This document shows, in pieces, positions 8,873-17,402 of a stretch of 19,314 nt of DNA. The notes under the pieces were generated by a model. The model had not been told where the DNA came from. It saw only the letters and a program-made list of their open reading frames with translations, and did not search any database. The DNA is taken from positions 1 to 19,314 of the forward strand of contig JASBVU010000002.1 in assembly GCA_029960905.1 (NCBI GenBank), in the 5' to 3' direction. How positions within the stretch are numbered: position 1 is the first letter of the stretch; each line of letters begins with the position of its first letter. The translations under genes and the position numbers were made by a program. Origin of the DNA: Thermoanaerobacterium sp. Lineage in GTDB: Bacteria; Bacillota; Thermoanaerobacteria; Thermoanaerobacterales; Thermoanaerobacteraceae.

Positions 8873-9376
8873 CTATCCAAGCAATTGCTCAACAGGGATT
8901 CCGCGCAATTTAGCAACTTCTTCAGCAGTTTTTAATGATTTCAAGCCTTCAATTGTGGCATATACCATGTTTGTAGAATTGGCTGAGCCTAAAGATTTTG
9001 TCAAAATATCTTTAATACCTGCTGACTCAAGAACTGCACGTACAGGTCCACCGGCGATAACTCCTGTACCTTCCTTTGCTGGCTTTAATAAAACTTTTCC
9101 TGCTCCAAAAACTCCAACTGCGTCATGTGGAATTGTTGTACCTACTATAGAAACTTTGATCAAATGTTTCTTTGCGTCCTCTACAGCTTTTCTGATTGCT
9201 TCAGGAATTTCTGCAGATTTTCCAGTTCCTACTCCAACATACCCTTTGTCAGGATCTCCAACAACTACTGTTGCGCTAAATCTAAAATTTCTTCCACCTT
9301 TGACGACTTTAGCAACACGATTCAAGCTTACAACTCTCTCTTTTAAGTCAAGATTCGATATATCAATACGAGCCAT
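8873..9376 (-). CDS. rpsE: 30S ribosomal protein S5
   Basis: S5, 167 residues, at the mRNA entry tunnel with S3 and S4; it contributes to decoding accuracy. The N-terminal double-stranded RNA-binding domain contains [20 protein letters not shown] (about 19-38) and the [17 protein letters not shown] segment. The C-terminal domain has [18 protein letters not shown] (about 118-135). The start [16 protein letters not shown] has an AGGGAAAT-type site upstream. It lies between rplR (14-base gap) and rpmD (10-base gap). It appears complete and unaltered; the loop KVVKGGR, where spectinomycin-resistance changes occur in other species, has the usual residues. Confidence 0.98.
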   Translation of the reverse strand: MARIDISNLDLKERVVSLNRVAKVVKGGRNFRFSATVVVGDPDKGYVGVGTGKSAEIPEAIRKAVEDAKKHLIKVSIVGTTIPHDAVGVFGAGKVLLKPAKEGTGVIAGGPVRAVLESAGIKDILTKSLGSANSTNMVYATIEGLKSLKTAEEVAKLRGIPVEQLLG

Positions 9377-9390
9377 GATTTCCCTCCTTA

Positions 9391-9756
9391 TTAAAAATTC
9401 AAACCGCCTTCTCTTGCAGCGTCTGCTAATTCTTTAACAACACCATGATAAACATATCCGCCGCGATCAAAAACAACATCTTTTATTCCTTTTTCAAGCG
9501 CCTTTTTGGCAATCAGCTTTCCTACTAATTTTGCTGACTCTTTGTTAGCTCCCTTCGCAATACTCTTAAGCTCGGGGTCTAATGTTGATGCATGGGCCAA
9601 TGTAACTCCATTTACATCATCAATTAACTGTGCATATATATGGCTTAAACTTTTGTACACGCTAAGTCTAGGTCTTTCACTTGTCCCTGATATTTTTTTT
9701 CTGACTCTAAGATGACGTCTTTTACGTGTCATTTGCCTATCAATTTTTGATATCAT
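9391..9756 (-). CDS. rplR: 50S ribosomal protein L18
   Basis: L18, 121 residues, binds 5S rRNA with L5 in the central protuberance. The basic N-terminal tail ([20 protein letters not shown]) is followed by [13 protein letters not shown] (about 24-36) and the C-terminal [20 protein letters not shown] and EGGLNF, all diagnostic. The length is normal. AAGGGGTGA lies before the ATG. It sits 11 bases after rplF. Confidence 0.98.
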   Translation of the reverse strand: MISKIDRQMTRKRRHLRVRKKISGTSERPRLSVYKSLSHIYAQLIDDVNGVTLAHASTLDPELKSIAKGANKESAKLVGKLIAKKALEKGIKDVVFDRGGYVYHGVVKELADAAREGGLNF

Positions 9757-9767
9757 TTTATCACCCC

Positions 9768-10307
9768 TTACTTCTTACCTGTTTTGCCTTCTTTAAGCCT
9801 TACATATTCACCAACATACCTTATGCCTTTTCCTTTGTATGCATCTGGTTGTCTTACTTTTCTTATGTTCGCAGCCACTTCACCAACTCTTTGCTTATCA
9901 ATGCCCTTTACTGTGATCTTATTTGTTCCATCAACAACGAACTCTATGCCTGGCTCTTCTTCAATTTCTACAGGATGTGAATAACCCACAGTTAAAACTA
10001 TCTTCTTCCCTTGTTTTGCAACACGATAACCTACTCCAACGATCTCAAGGCTTTTTTCATAACCTGTGCTAACACCTTTTACCATGTTTTGAATCAATGC
10101 TCTTGTCGTACCATGCATAGCTCTTGTTTCTTTATCATCGCTATTTCTCGTCACTATTACCTTATTATCTTCGACAGCTATATTAACCAAATTTGGAAAA
10201 TCCCTCTCAAGGGTACCTTTCGGTCCTTTTACCACAACATGATTGTTGTTTACTGTAACTGTTACATCTTTCGGTATATCAACTGGTTGTTTTCCTATTC
10301 TAGACAC
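9768..10307 (-). CDS. rplF: 50S ribosomal protein L6
   Basis: L6, 179 residues, lies near the factor-binding site of the large subunit, next to the sarcin-ricin loop. Two repeated alpha/beta domains can be seen: the first begins [16 protein letters not shown], the second covers about 83-170 and includes [20 protein letters not shown] and [15 protein letters not shown]. The length is normal. AGGAGGTGT precedes the ATG. The gene lies between rpsH (22-base gap) and rplR. Confidence 0.98.
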   Translation of the reverse strand: MSRIGKQPVDIPKDVTVTVNNNHVVVKGPKGTLERDFPNLVNIAVEDNKVIVTRNSDDKETRAMHGTTRALIQNMVKGVSTGYEKSLEIVGVGYRVAKQGKKIVLTVGYSHPVEIEEEPGIEFVVDGTNKITVKGIDKQRVGEVAANIRKVRQPDAYKGKGIRYVGEYVRLKEGKTGKK

Positions 10308-10329
10308 GCTTTACACCTCCTATTTAGAA

Positions 10330-10722
10330 TTACCAGATATAGCAGAGAACTTCTCCTCCGACACCCTCTTTTTTAGCTTCTTTATCTGTCATTATACCTT
10401 TTGATGTTGATATTATAGCCATACCAAGACCACCTAAGACTCTTGGAATTTCATTGCTTTTTGCGTAAACTCTTAAACCCGGTTTGCTTATTCTTTTAAG
10501 CCCTGATATTACTCTTTCTTTATTTGGTCCATATTTAAGTGTAATCTTTAATATGCCTTGCTTACCATCATCTATTTCTTCAACTGCCTTAATGAACCCT
10601 TCGCGAAGCATTATCATCGCTATTGCCCTTTTTGTGTTTGATGCTGGTATTTCAACTGTTTCATGTCTAACTATGTTTGCATTTCTTATACGTGTAAGCA
10701 TATCTGCTATTGGATCTGTCAT
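10330..10722 (-). CDS. rpsH: 30S ribosomal protein S8
   Basis: S8, 130 residues, binds helix 21 of 16S rRNA and is a primary assembly protein. The start [16 protein letters not shown] is diagnostic, and the C-terminal domain has [20 protein letters not shown] with the final GGEVLCYIW. The STSKG segment is the rRNA-binding loop. In E. coli S8 represses the spc operon by binding near rplE; I did not find a clear copy of that site here. It sits 16 bases after the S14 gene with GGGAGGTATT upstream. Confidence 0.98.
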   Translation of the reverse strand: MTDPIADMLTRIRNANIVRHETVEIPASNTKRAIAMIMLREGFIKAVEEIDDGKQGILKITLKYGPNKERVISGLKRISKPGLRVYAKSNEIPRVLGGLGMAIISTSKGIMTDKEAKKEGVGGEVLCYIW

Positions 10723-10738
10723 TTCAATACCTCCCCTC

Positions 10739-10924
10739 TTACCAGCTTGCTTTTTTTACGCCTGGAATAATACCTTGATGAGCATATTCTCTAAAGCAAA
10801 CACGGCATATTCCATATTTTCTTATATATGCATGTGGACGTCCACAAATTTTACACCTGTTATAAGCTCTTGTACTAAATTTAGGGGTCTTTTTTTGCTT
10901 CAATATCAATGCCTTTCTGGCCAT
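10739..10924 (-). CDS. rpsN: 30S ribosomal protein S14, type Z (zinc-binding)
   Basis: S14 of the short zinc-binding type, 61 residues, in the 30S head (often named rpsZ or rpsN1 when a second, zinc-free copy exists). The zinc ribbon is formed by C24, C27, C40 and C43 (CKIC and CRVC), and the C-terminus [11 protein letters not shown] is diagnostic. This is the form found in Gram-positive bacteria and thermophiles; the longer zinc-free form is about 89-101 residues. AGGAGGTAT stands before the ATG. It follows rplE by 13 bases. Confidence 0.98.
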   Translation of the reverse strand: MARKALILKQKKTPKFSTRAYNRCKICGRPHAYIRKYGICRVCFREYAHQGIIPGVKKASW

Positions 10925-10937
10925 TTATATACCTCCT

Positions 10938-11477
10938 TTACTTAGCAAACGGCATTCCCATAAGCTCCAAGAGTGTTCTCGCTTCTTCATCATTCTTTGC
11001 TGTTGTCACAAAAATTATATCCATTCCTCTAACTTTATCAATTTTGTCATAATCTATTTCAGGGAATATAAGCTGCTCTTTTATGCCAAATGAGTAATTT
11101 CCTCTGCCATCAAAAGATTTTGTAGGAAGTCCTCTAAAATCTCTAACTCTTGGTAGTGCTACATTAAACAGCTTATCTGCAAATTCATACATTCTTTCGC
11201 CTCTTAAAGTGACTTTAACACCTATTGGCATGCCTGCACGAATTTTAAAATTAGCTATTGACTTTTTCGCTCTCGTAACAACAGGCTTCTGACCCGTTAT
11301 TACAGCTAAATCATTTGAAGCTGCTTCAATCGCTTTAGGATTTTCTCTTGCTTCACCAAGTCCTATATTTAAAACTATTTTTTCTAATTTCGGTACTTGC
11401 ATTATATTTTTGTAAGAATATTTCTCCATTAGGGCAGGTACTACTTCATTTCTATATTTATCTCTAAGCCTTGCCAT
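10938..11477 (-). CDS. rplE: 50S ribosomal protein L5
   Basis: L5, 179 residues, binds 5S rRNA in the central protuberance and bridges to S13. Family segments are [20 protein letters not shown] at the start, [15 protein letters not shown] (about 30-44), the [20 protein letters not shown] region, and [20 protein letters not shown]. The C-terminus [20 protein letters not shown] is typical. I chose the ATG at 11477, with AAGGAGGTTTATC before it; an in-frame extension to 11513 overlaps rplX and has no family match. The length is normal. Confidence 0.98.
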   Translation of the reverse strand: MARLRDKYRNEVVPALMEKYSYKNIMQVPKLEKIVLNIGLGEARENPKAIEAASNDLAVITGQKPVVTRAKKSIANFKIRAGMPIGVKVTLRGERMYEFADKLFNVALPRVRDFRGLPTKSFDGRGNYSFGIKEQLIFPEIDYDKIDKVRGMDIIFVTTAKNDEEARTLLELMGMPFAK

Positions 11478-11494
11478 GATAAACCTCCTTTCAC

Positions 11495-11818
11495 TTACAA
11501 TGTCTCTCCGCACTTTTTGCAGTATCTTATCTTCTCACCATCAGCAAGAATCTTAACACCGTATCTGACTCCTTTACCGCAATTATTGCAGTATAACATT
11601 ACTTTAGATGCAAAGATAGGTGCTTCTTGATGTATTATTCCACCTTGGTCCTGTGGGCTTCTTGCTCTTTTATGTTTCGTTACTACATTCACGCCCTCAA
11701 CTAAGACTTTGCCTTCCTTTGGCAATGCCTTCAAAACTTTGCCTTTTTTCCCTTTATCTTTCCCAGATATTACTGTAACTATATCACCTGTTTTAACGTG
11801 AAGTTTTTTTCTCTCCAA
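11495..11818 (-). CDS. rplX: 50S ribosomal protein L24 with a C-terminal zinc-ribbon motif
   Basis: L24, 107 residues, an assembly initiator that binds the 5' end of 23S rRNA near the tunnel exit. The N-terminal KOW barrel ([20 protein letters not shown]) and [20 protein letters not shown] are diagnostic. The C-terminal part has two Cys pairs, C77/C80 (CNNC) and C100/C103 (CKKC), spaced as a zinc ribbon. Many bacterial L24 proteins lack these cysteines; some clostridial ones have them. Zinc binding is an inference. AGGAGGTGTAAC precedes the ATG. It follows rplN by 13 bases. Confidence 0.97.
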   Translation of the reverse strand: MERKKLHVKTGDIVTVISGKDKGKKGKVLKALPKEGKVLVEGVNVVTKHKRARSPQDQGGIIHQEAPIFASKVMLYCNNCGKGVRYGVKILADGEKIRYCKKCGETL

Positions 11819-11831
11819 TTGTTACACCTCC

Positions 11832-12200
11832 TTATAGAACTTCCGGTGCAAGTGAAATTATCTTCATAAAGTCTTTTTCCCTTAATTCTCTGGCAACTGG
11901 TCCAAATATACGAGTTCCTCTAGGCTGCAAATCATCTTTTATTATAACAGCAGCATTGTCATCAAATCTTATATACGTGCCATCTTTTCTGGCAATGCCT
12001 TTTTTTGTTCTAACTATAACAGCTTTTACTACATCGCCTTTTTTTACAACACCTCCGGGTGTTGCACTTTTGACAGAAGCAACTATTATATCACCTATAT
12101 TAGAGAACTTTCTAGTTGAACCACCCATCAAATGTATACACATAATCTCTTTAGCACCAGTATTGTCTGCAACTTTTAATATTGTTTGAGGCTGTATCAT
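11832..12200 (-). CDS. rplN: 50S ribosomal protein L14
   Basis: L14, 122 residues, contacts 16S rRNA at an intersubunit bridge and is the docking site of the silencing factor RsfS. The start [20 protein letters not shown] is diagnostic, as are [16 protein letters not shown] (about 54-69) and [20 protein letters not shown] at the end. The length is the standard 122. It is conventionally the first gene of the spc cluster, but no promoter or terminator separates it from rpsQ (19-base gap), so the S10 and spc clusters look continuous here. Confidence 0.99.
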   Translation of the reverse strand: MIQPQTILKVADNTGAKEIMCIHLMGGSTRKFSNIGDIIVASVKSATPGGVVKKGDVVKAVIVRTKKGIARKDGTYIRFDDNAAVIIKDDLQPRGTRIFGPVARELREKDFMKIISLAPEVL

Positions 12201-12219
12201 CTCAAATACCTCCTTTCAG

Positions 12220-12474
12220 TCATTCTGCCTTTTTAATTATCTCAACAAGCCTCCATCTTTTTTCTTTGCTTAAAGGCCTAGTTTCCATTATCTTTACTAC
12301 ATCACCAATATTACATTGGTTGTTTTCATCGTGTGCTTTAAACTTCTTTGTACGTCTTACTATCTTGTTGTACAGCGGGTGTCTTATTCTATCTTCTACA
12401 GCAACAACTATTGTCTTCTGCATCTTGTTGCTGACAACTTTTCCTATTCTAACTTTTCTCATGCCTCTTTCCAA
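12220..12474 (-). CDS. rpsQ: 30S ribosomal protein S17
   Basis: S17, 84 residues, an OB-fold primary binder of the 5' domain of 16S rRNA. Recognisable segments are [40 protein letters not shown] and [21 protein letters not shown] chose the TTG at 12474 because GGAGG stands 7 bases upstream; the in-frame ATG at 12462 has only an AGAGG one base before it and would remove the usual short leader. The alternative gives 80 residues. It lies 15 bases after rpmC. Confidence 0.96.
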   Translation of the reverse strand: MERGMRKVRIGKVVSNKMQKTIVVAVEDRIRHPLYNKIVRRTKKFKAHDENNQCNIGDVVKIMETRPLSKEKRWRLVEIIKKAE

Positions 12475-12489
12475 TTTAAATCCTCCTTT

Positions 12490-12693
12490 CTACGCATTCA
12501 ACTTGCCAAGTTCTCTTTCTCTTAAGATCGTCTTTATTCTCGCTATAGACTTTCTCACATCTCTAACTCTCATCGGATTGTCTAATTGTCCAGTGGCAAG
12601 TTGAAACCTAAGGTTAAAAAGTTCTCCCTTTAAATCGGAAAGCTTCTGCAATAATTCTTCGTCAGTCAATTCTCTAATCTCTTTAGCCTTCAT
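12490..12693 (-). CDS. rpmC: 50S ribosomal protein L29
   Basis: L29, 67 residues, a helical hairpin near the tunnel exit that helps dock signal recognition particle and trigger factor. The start [20 protein letters not shown] and the second helix [19 protein letters not shown] are diagnostic. I chose the ATG at 12693, with GGTGGTGAAGAG before it. It lies inside the end of rplP, giving an 11-base overlap with the rplP stop; a GTG at 12717 in the same frame overlaps more and adds no family sequence. The overlap implies coupled translation of L16 and L29. Confidence 0.97.
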   Translation of the reverse strand: MKAKEIRELTDEELLQKLSDLKGELFNLRFQLATGQLDNPMRVRDVRKSIARIKTILRERELGKLNA

Positions 12694-13117
12694 TCTCTTC
12701 ACCACCCAATTCTTCACGTTTTACAAACTTCGTTTTTATAGGCAGTTTATGTTTAGCTAATCTTAAAGCTTCCCTTGCAACATCCTCATTTACGCCAGCT
12801 ATCTCGAAAAGCACCCTGCCTGGTTTTACTACAGCCACCCAATATTCAGGCGATCCTTTACCAGAACCCATACGTGTCTCTGCAGGTTTTTCTGTCACAG
12901 GCTTATCTGGGAAAATCTTTATCCAAACTTTTCCGCCTCTCTTTATATACCTTGTCATTGCAACCCTGGCAGCCTCTATTTGAACTGCTGTTATCCAGCC
13001 GCCTTCAAGTGCTTGTAAACCGTAATCTCCATAGCTTACTGTATTTCCTCTTGTGGCGTTGCCTTTTATCCTGCCTCTTTGCTGTTTCCTGTATTTTACT
13101 CTCTTGGGCATCAACAT
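12683..13117 (-). CDS. rplP: 50S ribosomal protein L16
   Basis: L16, 144 residues, is placed late in 50S assembly near the A-site tRNA elbow. The start [20 protein letters not shown] and the segment [20 protein letters not shown] (about 82-101) are diagnostic. The latter includes the conserved Arg/Gly-rich loop that reaches toward the peptidyl transferase centre. The C-terminus is acidic ([11 protein letters not shown]), slightly long. The ATG lies 2 bases after the rpsC stop, with GGAGG inside the rpsC end. Its stop is overlapped by rpmC. Confidence 0.98.
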   Translation of the reverse strand: MLMPKRVKYRKQQRGRIKGNATRGNTVSYGDYGLQALEGGWITAVQIEAARVAMTRYIKRGGKVWIKIFPDKPVTEKPAETRMGSGKGSPEYWVAVVKPGRVLFEIAGVNEDVAREALRLAKHKLPIKTKFVKREELGGEENEG

Positions 13118-13119
13118 GA

Positions 13120-13785
13120 TTATTTGCCTCCTTCCGCTGTTACCTGTTTCTTCGGCTGTGGCAATATCTCTCCTTTGTTAATCCAAACTTTAACGCCGAT
13201 CTTGCCATACGTTGTATTTGCCTCCGCAAATCCATAATCAATGTTAGCTCTTAATGTTTGTAGTGGCACAACACCTTCGTGGTATCTTTCAGTACGAGCA
13301 ATTTCAGCTCCTGCTAATCTTCCTGAACATGCAATCTTTATACCCTTAGCACCTTGTTTCATTGCCCTCGCTATAGATTGCTTCATTGCACGCCTGAATG
13401 AAATTCTTCTTTCTAACTGTGAAGCGATGTTTTCAGCCACTAACTGTGCATCCAACTCTGGATTCTTTACTTCAACGATGTTGATGACGACTTTTTTATT
13501 TGTCATCTTCTCGATTTCTTGTCTCAATTCTTCAATACCTGCACCGCCTTTTCCTATTACCATACCAGGCTTTGCAGTATAAACATCAATCTTTATCCTG
13601 TTAGCTGCTCTTTCTATTTCAATTTTCGGCACACCCGATGCGTAAATTTTATTCTTTATATAATCTCTTATCTTTATATCTTCAATCAAAAGATCGCTAA
13701 AATCTTTATCCTTTGCAAACCATTTTGCATACCAATCTTGTGAAACACCAACTCTTAAGCCACGAGGATTAATCTTTTGACCCAT
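13120..13785 (-). CDS. rpsC: 30S ribosomal protein S3
   Basis: S3, 221 residues, forms the mRNA entry helicase region with S4 and S5. The N-terminus [18 protein letters not shown] is diagnostic. A KH type II domain spans about 39-107, with its GxxG loop GKGG at 78-81 in [12 protein letters not shown]. The C-terminal domain carries [37 protein letters not shown] and [17 protein letters not shown]. It starts 12 bases after the damaged rplV with AGGAGGG upstream. The reading frame is intact, showing that the frameshifts stop at the rplV border. Confidence 0.99.
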   Translation of the reverse strand: MGQKINPRGLRVGVSQDWYAKWFAKDKDFSDLLIEDIKIRDYIKNKIYASGVPKIEIERAANRIKIDVYTAKPGMVIGKGGAGIEELRQEIEKMTNKKVVINIVEVKNPELDAQLVAENIASQLERRISFRRAMKQSIARAMKQGAKGIKIACSGRLAGAEIARTERYHEGVVPLQTLRANIDYGFAEANTTYGKIGVKVWINKGEILPQPKKQVTAEGGK

Positions 13786-13797
13786 TTTATCCCTCCT

Positions 13798-14127
13798 TTA
13801 TTTTTCATCAACTACTACTGTTATATGGATCGTTCTTCTTCTCATCAGATTTGATCTACCCATCGCTCTCGGCATCATTCTCTTCATTATAGGACCTTGA
13901 TCAGCAACAGCTTTTAGCAACATAAAGGTTGTCTCTATCAAGTCCTAAGTTGTTTCAGCGTTTGCAATAGCTGATTTTAATACTTTTCCACTATGCCTGC
14001 CGCCTTATTTGGAGTAAACTTTAATATCGCTAATGCCTCATTGACATCTTTGCCGCGTATTAAATTCATAACAAGACCTGCTTTTGAGGTGAAATTCTTA
14101 CATATTTTGCAACTGCTTTCCTTCCAC
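13798..14127 (-). pseudogene. rplV: 50S ribosomal protein L22, reading frame broken by about five single-base shifts
   Basis: L22 lines the exit tunnel, and this is its normal place between rpsS and rpsC. A GTG at 14127 with AGGAGGT upstream begins the gene and a TAA at 13798 ends it, 330 bases, close to the usual 110 or so codons. L22 can be read only by changing frame: [10 protein letters not shown] (14116-14087), [20 protein letters not shown] onward to AAGIVE (14081-13986), [10 protein letters not shown] (13983-13954), [12 protein letters not shown] (13951-13916), then [19 protein letters not shown] to VVVDEK (13911-13801). The breaks are one base missing near 14121-14116, 14086-14082, 13988-13984 and 13956-13952, and one extra at 13915-13912, all in A-runs. 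The conserved TSHIT reads TIHIT. Read as given, translation stops after nine codons. Sequence error and real decay are both possible. Confidence 0.9.
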
Positions 14128-14144
14128 ACTATTACCTCCTTTGC

Positions 14145-14426
14145 CTATTGAACTTTTGAAGACTTTTCAGTATCTGCATGGCCGTAGAATGTACGTGTTG
14201 GAGCAAATTCCCCTAATTTATGACCAACCATATCCTCTGTTATATAGATAGGTACATGCTTCCTACCATCGTGTACTGCTATAGTATGACCAACCATCTG
14301 TGGGAATATAGTGGAACTCCTTGACCATGTCTTCAGAACCTTTTTTTCATTCTTCTTATTCATTTCTTCTATCTTTTTAAGCAGCTTTTCATCAACATAA
14401 GGGCCTTTTTTTAAGGATCTACTCAA
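14145..14426 (-). CDS. rpsS: 30S ribosomal protein S19
   Basis: S19, 93 residues, pairs with S13 in the 30S head. From the chosen start it reads (M)[18 protein letters not shown], and later [40 protein letters not shown] and [10 protein letters not shown], all diagnostic. I chose the TTG at 14426: it gives the standard 92-93 residue length and has AAGGGAGG 8 bases upstream. An in-frame TTG at 14447 would add seven residues (GREAVIL) with no family match and would use that same ribosome binding site as coding sequence. It lies 21 bases after rplB. Confidence 0.96.
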   Translation of the reverse strand: MSRSLKKGPYVDEKLLKKIEEMNKKNEKKVLKTWSRSSTIFPQMVGHTIAVHDGRKHVPIYITEDMVGHKLGEFAPTRTFYGHADTEKSSKVQ

Positions 14427-14447
14427 AATTACAGCCTCCCTTCCCAA

Positions 14448-15278
14448 CTAAGCTTTGCGACTTTTTACTATCATTTTATTAGTAGATTTGTTTTTCTTAC
14501 GCGTCTTATATCCAAGAGCAGGTTTACCCCATGGAGTCATTGGTCCCGGATGTCCTATAGGTGCTTTACCTTCACCACCACCATGCGGGTGATCAACAGG
14601 ATTCATTACTGAACCTCTGACTGTAGGTCTTATACCTAACCATCTTGACCTACCAGCTTTACCAATCGTCACATTCTCATGATCTAAATTAGATACTTGT
14701 CCGATTGTAGCTCTACAATTGGATCTAATGCGCCTTACTTCTGATGACGGCATTCTTACCTGTACATAATCTCCTTCTTTTGCTATCAATTGAGCCATAG
14801 AGCCAGCCGCTCTAACTAATTGTCCACCTTTTCCAGCTACTAACTCGATATTGTGAATAAATGTACCAACTGGAATATGGCTTAGTGGAAGCGCATTGCC
14901 TACTTTAATATCAACATTTTCACCAGACTCTACTATATCACCGACTTTTAAGCCATACGGTGCTATAATATATCTTTTTTCACCATCAAGATAGTGGATA
15001 AGAGCAATAAATGCTGATCTATTTGGATCGTACTCTATTGAAGCTACTTTTCCTGGTACACCATCTTTATCTCTTTTAAAATCAATGATCCTGTATTTTC
15101 TTTTGTGACCGCCGCCACGATGACGAACAGTTATCCTGCCGTATACATTGCGTCCACCTGTTTTGTTGAGACTGACTGTCAATGACTTTTCTGGTTTATC
15201 TTTTGTAATTTCTTCAAATGTCAATACAGTCATTTGTCTCCTACCAGGTGATGTAGGATTGTATTTTTTTATACCCAT
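14448..15278 (-). CDS. rplB: 50S ribosomal protein L2
   Basis: L2, 276 residues, one of the most conserved ribosomal proteins, needed for subunit joining and peptidyl transferase activity. The start [20 protein letters not shown] and the [20 protein letters not shown] segment (about 41-60) are diagnostic. The [20 protein letters not shown] stretch (about 226-245) holds the conserved histidine implicated in peptide-bond formation. The C-terminus is [16 protein letters not shown]. Length is normal and AGGGAAAAC precedes the ATG. It lies between rplW (25-base gap) and rpsS. Confidence 0.99.
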   Translation of the reverse strand: MGIKKYNPTSPGRRQMTVLTFEEITKDKPEKSLTVSLNKTGGRNVYGRITVRHRGGGHKRKYRIIDFKRDKDGVPGKVASIEYDPNRSAFIALIHYLDGEKRYIIAPYGLKVGDIVESGENVDIKVGNALPLSHIPVGTFIHNIELVAGKGGQLVRAAGSMAQLIAKEGDYVQVRMPSSEVRRIRSNCRATIGQVSNLDHENVTIGKAGRSRWLGIRPTVRGSVMNPVDHPHGGGEGKAPIGHPGPMTPWGKPALGYKTRKKNKSTNKMIVKSRKA

Positions 15279-15303
15279 TGTTTTCCCTCCTTAAATAGAT
15301 CTA

Positions 15304-15597
15304 CTACGCTTGCAATCCTTCAAAGAATTCAATTCCTTTGCTGTTCGGCTTTAACTTCACAATAGCCTTCTTGTAACTGTTAGTCCTGCCAACATTTCTT
15401 CCCACTCTTTTTAACTTGCCCATATAGTTCATTGTATAGACTTTTTCAACATCGACACCAAATAATTCTTCAACAGCTTGCTTTATCTGCATCTTATTTG
15501 CGTTTTTATTGACAATGAAGGTGTATTTTCTTTCATTCATTAGATTCATGCTTTTCTCCGTAATAACCGGTTTTAAGATTATATCTCTAGCATCCAT
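15304..15597 (-). CDS. rplW: 50S ribosomal protein L23
   Basis: L23, 97 residues, sits at the tunnel exit and is the docking point for trigger factor and signal recognition particle. [16 protein letters not shown] at the start, [20 protein letters not shown] and [13 protein letters not shown] [17 protein letters not shown] are typical of the family. The ATG at 15597 shares one base with the rplD stop (TGATG), with GGAGGTG 8 bases before it, so translation is probably coupled; a TTG one codon earlier is possible. The length is normal. Confidence 0.97.
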   Translation of the reverse strand: MDARDIILKPVITEKSMNLMNERKYTFIVNKNANKMQIKQAVEELFGVDVEKVYTMNYMGKLKRVGRNVGRTNSYKKAIVKLKPNSKGIEFFEGLQA

Positions 15598-16217
15598 CAA
15601 GCATACACCTCCTCAACTTTATTAACTGCATCTTTTGTAATTATGAATCTGTCGTATTTTAATACATCGTATGTGTTTAAGCTATTTGCAAAAACAGCCT
15701 TTACATTTGGTATGTTTCTAGACGATAAAACGACATTTTCCTTGCCTTCAGGAATAACAATCAGTGCATTCTTCACATCAAATTTCTTCAACATATCAGC
15801 AATTTTCTTAGTCTTTGGCTCATCTATATTAATGTCATCAACGACTATTATCTCGTTGTCCCTAACTTTTGACGATAACGCTGACTTCAACGCAAGCCTC
15901 TTGACTTTCTTTGGGATGTTGTAGCTATAATCTCTTGGTTTCGGTCCAAAAACAACGCCACCTTTTACCCATTGTGGTGCTCTTATACTTCCCTGACGAG
16001 CTCTACCAGTACCTTTTTGTCTCCACGGCTTAATACCGCCACCTCTAACTTCGCCACGTCTTTTTGTTGAATGAGTACCCTGTCTTTGGTTTGCCAAATA
16101 ATTTAAAACCGCTTCATGCATGACAGGTACATTTACTTCAACGCCAAATACATTATCACTCAACTCAATTTCACCAATTTGTTCTGCATTTATATTATAA
16201 ACCGCTACCTTCGGCAT
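15597..16217 (-). CDS. rplD: 50S ribosomal protein L4
   Basis: L4, 206 residues, reaches into the exit tunnel opposite L22. The start [19 protein letters not shown] is followed by the long tunnel loop [20 protein letters not shown] and [20 protein letters not shown] (about 44-84), diagnostic for L4. The C-terminal Rossmann-like domain includes [20 protein letters not shown]. In E. coli L4 represses its own operon by binding the S10 leader; no equivalent leader is evident here. It lies 17 bases after rplC and overlaps rplW by one base. The frame is intact. Confidence 0.98.
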   Translation of the reverse strand: MPKVAVYNINAEQIGEIELSDNVFGVEVNVPVMHEAVLNYLANQRQGTHSTKRRGEVRGGGIKPWRQKGTGRARQGSIRAPQWVKGGVVFGPKPRDYSYNIPKKVKRLALKSALSSKVRDNEIIVVDDINIDEPKTKKIADMLKKFDVKNALIVIPEGKENVVLSSRNIPNVKAVFANSLNTYDVLKYDRFIITKDAVNKVEEVYA

Positions 16218-16234
16218 CTATTTTCCTCCTTTCG

Positions 16235-16864
16235 TTATTTGCTCTTAACAGTGTCTCTTATCATAAGGAGCGAACCCTTAACTCCTGGCACTGAACCTTT
16301 AATAAGCAGCAAATTCTTTTCAGGATCGACTTTTACTACTTCTAAATTCTGAATAGTTACTCTTTCATTTCCCATATGACCTGGAAGTCTTTTGCCTTTA
16401 AATGTTCTTGAAGGATCTGAACTAGCTCCCATTGAACCTGGTCTTCTATGGTATTTAGAACCGTGGGCCATAGGTCCTCTATTGGCATTGTACCTTTTTA
16501 CAACACCTGCAAATCCTTTACCCTTTGACGTTCCAATCACATCGACCCTGTCGCCAACAGAAAAGATGTCAGCTTTTATTTCACTGCCGACTTCATACGA
16601 TGATATATCATCTAATCTAAACTCTCTCAGATACTTTTTAAATGGCACATTTGCTTTTGCAAAATGACCCTTTAAAGGCTTTATCAATCTTTTTTCTTTC
16701 ACATCGCCAAAACCAACTTGTATAGCATCGTATCCATCATTTTCTTTAGTCTTCTTTTGAACGACTACACATGGACCTGCTTCTACAACTGTAACTGGTA
16801 TCATTTCGTTTCCCACAAATATCTGTGTCATTCCATGTTTTTTGCCTAGTATTGCCTTTTTCAT
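16235..16864 (-). CDS. rplC: 50S ribosomal protein L3
   Basis: L3, 209 residues, an early assembly protein whose loop comes close to the peptidyl transferase centre. The start [40 protein letters not shown] (about 123-142) and [20 protein letters not shown] are diagnostic. [20 protein letters not shown] follows. The length is normal. AGGAGGG lies before the ATG, directly after the foot of the rpsJ–rplC hairpin, so the hairpin leaves it free. Confidence 0.99.
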   Translation of the reverse strand: MKKAILGKKHGMTQIFVGNEMIPVTVVEAGPCVVVQKKTKENDGYDAIQVGFGDVKEKRLIKPLKGHFAKANVPFKKYLREFRLDDISSYEVGSEIKADIFSVGDRVDVIGTSKGKGFAGVVKRYNANRGPMAHGSKYHRRPGSMGASSDPSRTFKGKRLPGHMGNERVTIQNLEVVKVDPEKNLLLIKGSVPGVKGSLLMIRDTVKSK

Positions 16865-16877
16865 TTTCTACCCTCCT

Positions 16878-16909
16878 GAAATCATCGGACGCTTTCGCGT
16901 CATAATTTC
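16878..16909 (-). ncRNA. Structured hairpin with GAAA tetraloop between rpsJ and rplC
   Basis: On the minus strand GAAATTAT (16909-16902) and GACGC (16901-16897) pair with GCGTC (16892-16888) and ATGATTTC (16885-16878). This makes 13 base pairs with one U·G, closed by a GAAA loop (16896-16893) and broken only by a 2-base CG bulge (16887-16886). The element lies 6 bases after the rpsJ stop and ends one base before the rplC ribosome binding site. It has no U-tail, so it is not a terminator. It is probably an mRNA structural element for protein binding, processing or stability; which is unknown. Confidence 0.6.
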
Positions 16910-16915
16910 CTAATT

Positions 16916-17224
16916 TTATAATTTTATCTCTATATCGACACCCGCTGGTAAATCCAATCTCATTAATGCATCTACAGTTTTAGGTGTTGGGCTTAATATA
17001 TCAATAAGCCTCTTGTGTGTCCTTGTTTCAAACTGTTCTCTTGAATCTTTGTATTTGTGTGGCGCTCTCAGTATTGTAATTACATCTCTCTCCGTCGGAA
17101 GTGGTATAGGTCCTAACACTTCTGCGCCTGTTCTCTTTGCCGTTTCAACAATCTTTTCAGCAGATTGATCTAACACCATATGATCAAAAGCTTTTAATCT
17201 TATGCGAATTTTCTGTTTGGGCAT
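16916..17224 (-). CDS. rpsJ: 30S ribosomal protein S10
   Basis: S10 (NusE), 102 residues, belongs to the 30S head and also joins the NusB–NusG antitermination complex on RNA polymerase. The segments [40 protein letters not shown] and [16 protein letters not shown] are diagnostic, and the end [13 protein letters not shown] is typical. The length is standard. AAGGAGGG precedes the ATG by 9 bases. It is the first gene of the S10 cluster, 178 bases after the tuf stop. Confidence 0.99.
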   Translation of the reverse strand: MPKQKIRIRLKAFDHMVLDQSAEKIVETAKRTGAEVLGPIPLPTERDVITILRAPHKYKDSREQFETRTHKRLIDILSPTPKTVDALMRLDLPAGVDIEIKL

Positions 17225-17317
17225 AATTATTCCCTCCTTCTATATAAGCAATCATTAATTCCAATATACACTCATCCACGCGTTTTCAACTCTGTAAAAA
17301 ATCCGTCCAACTTTATT

Positions 17318-17346
17318 AGTTTACCTTAAAGACCGCATTATTTCAA
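17318..17346 (-). promoter_or_regulatory. Possible sigma-A-type promoter for the S10 cluster
   Basis: On the minus strand TTGAAA (17346-17341) is followed after 17 bases by TAAACT (17323-17318), which match the -35 and -10 consensus at five and four of six positions. It would start transcription about 85 bases before rpsJ, just after the tuf hairpin, where a promoter would be expected. The gap is AT-rich, so chance matches are likely. A second pair, TTGAAA and TATATT near 17290-17260, has a poor 15-base spacer. Confidence 0.35.
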
Positions 17347-17366
17347 GTCTTGACAAAACAATAGTT

Positions 17367-17396
17367 ATGTGCTAATAGCTTATGCTATTAGCACAT
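17367..17396 (-). terminator. Strong hairpin between tuf and rpsJ, terminator-like
   Basis: TGTGCTAATAGC (17368-17379) and GCTATTAGCACA (17384-17395) form a perfect 12-base-pair stem, 13 with the flanking A-T pair, around a 4-base loop. It lies 7 bases after the tuf stop. On the plus strand it is followed by six T's. On the minus strand, the direction of tuf, six A's precede it and the tail is TAACTATTGTTTTG, an imperfect U-tract. It could end or attenuate tuf transcripts, and it would stop plus-strand transcription more efficiently. Confidence 0.65.
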
Positions 17397-17402
17397 TTTT
17401 TC

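Noticed and set aside
8863..8916. N-terminal extension of L30
   Set aside because: It is the rpsE end read in another frame; the ATG at 8862 with AGGAGGA gives the standard L30.
9726..10376. Plus-strand open frames opposite rplF and rpsH
   Set aside because: They overlap intact conserved genes and have no protein family character or initiation signals.
11478..11513. N-terminal extension of L5
   Set aside because: It overlaps the rplX end and has no family match; the ATG at 11477 has a strong ribosome binding site.
13798..14127. Programmed ribosomal frameshifting in rplV
   Set aside because: Five shifts in 330 bases without a slippery heptamer, pseudoknot or known precedent in L22 is not plausible.
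13977..14129. A 50-codon open frame from a GTG at 14129 with an early CxxC, overlapping rplV
   Set aside because: Only the part after the second frameshift is L22. The start, including its Cys pair, is L22 coding sequence read out of frame.
17350..17378. Plus-strand TTGACA at 17350 with TAATAG 17 bases on, as an antisense promoter
   Set aside because: The -10 match is only three of six, lies inside the hairpin arm, and no plus-strand gene follows.
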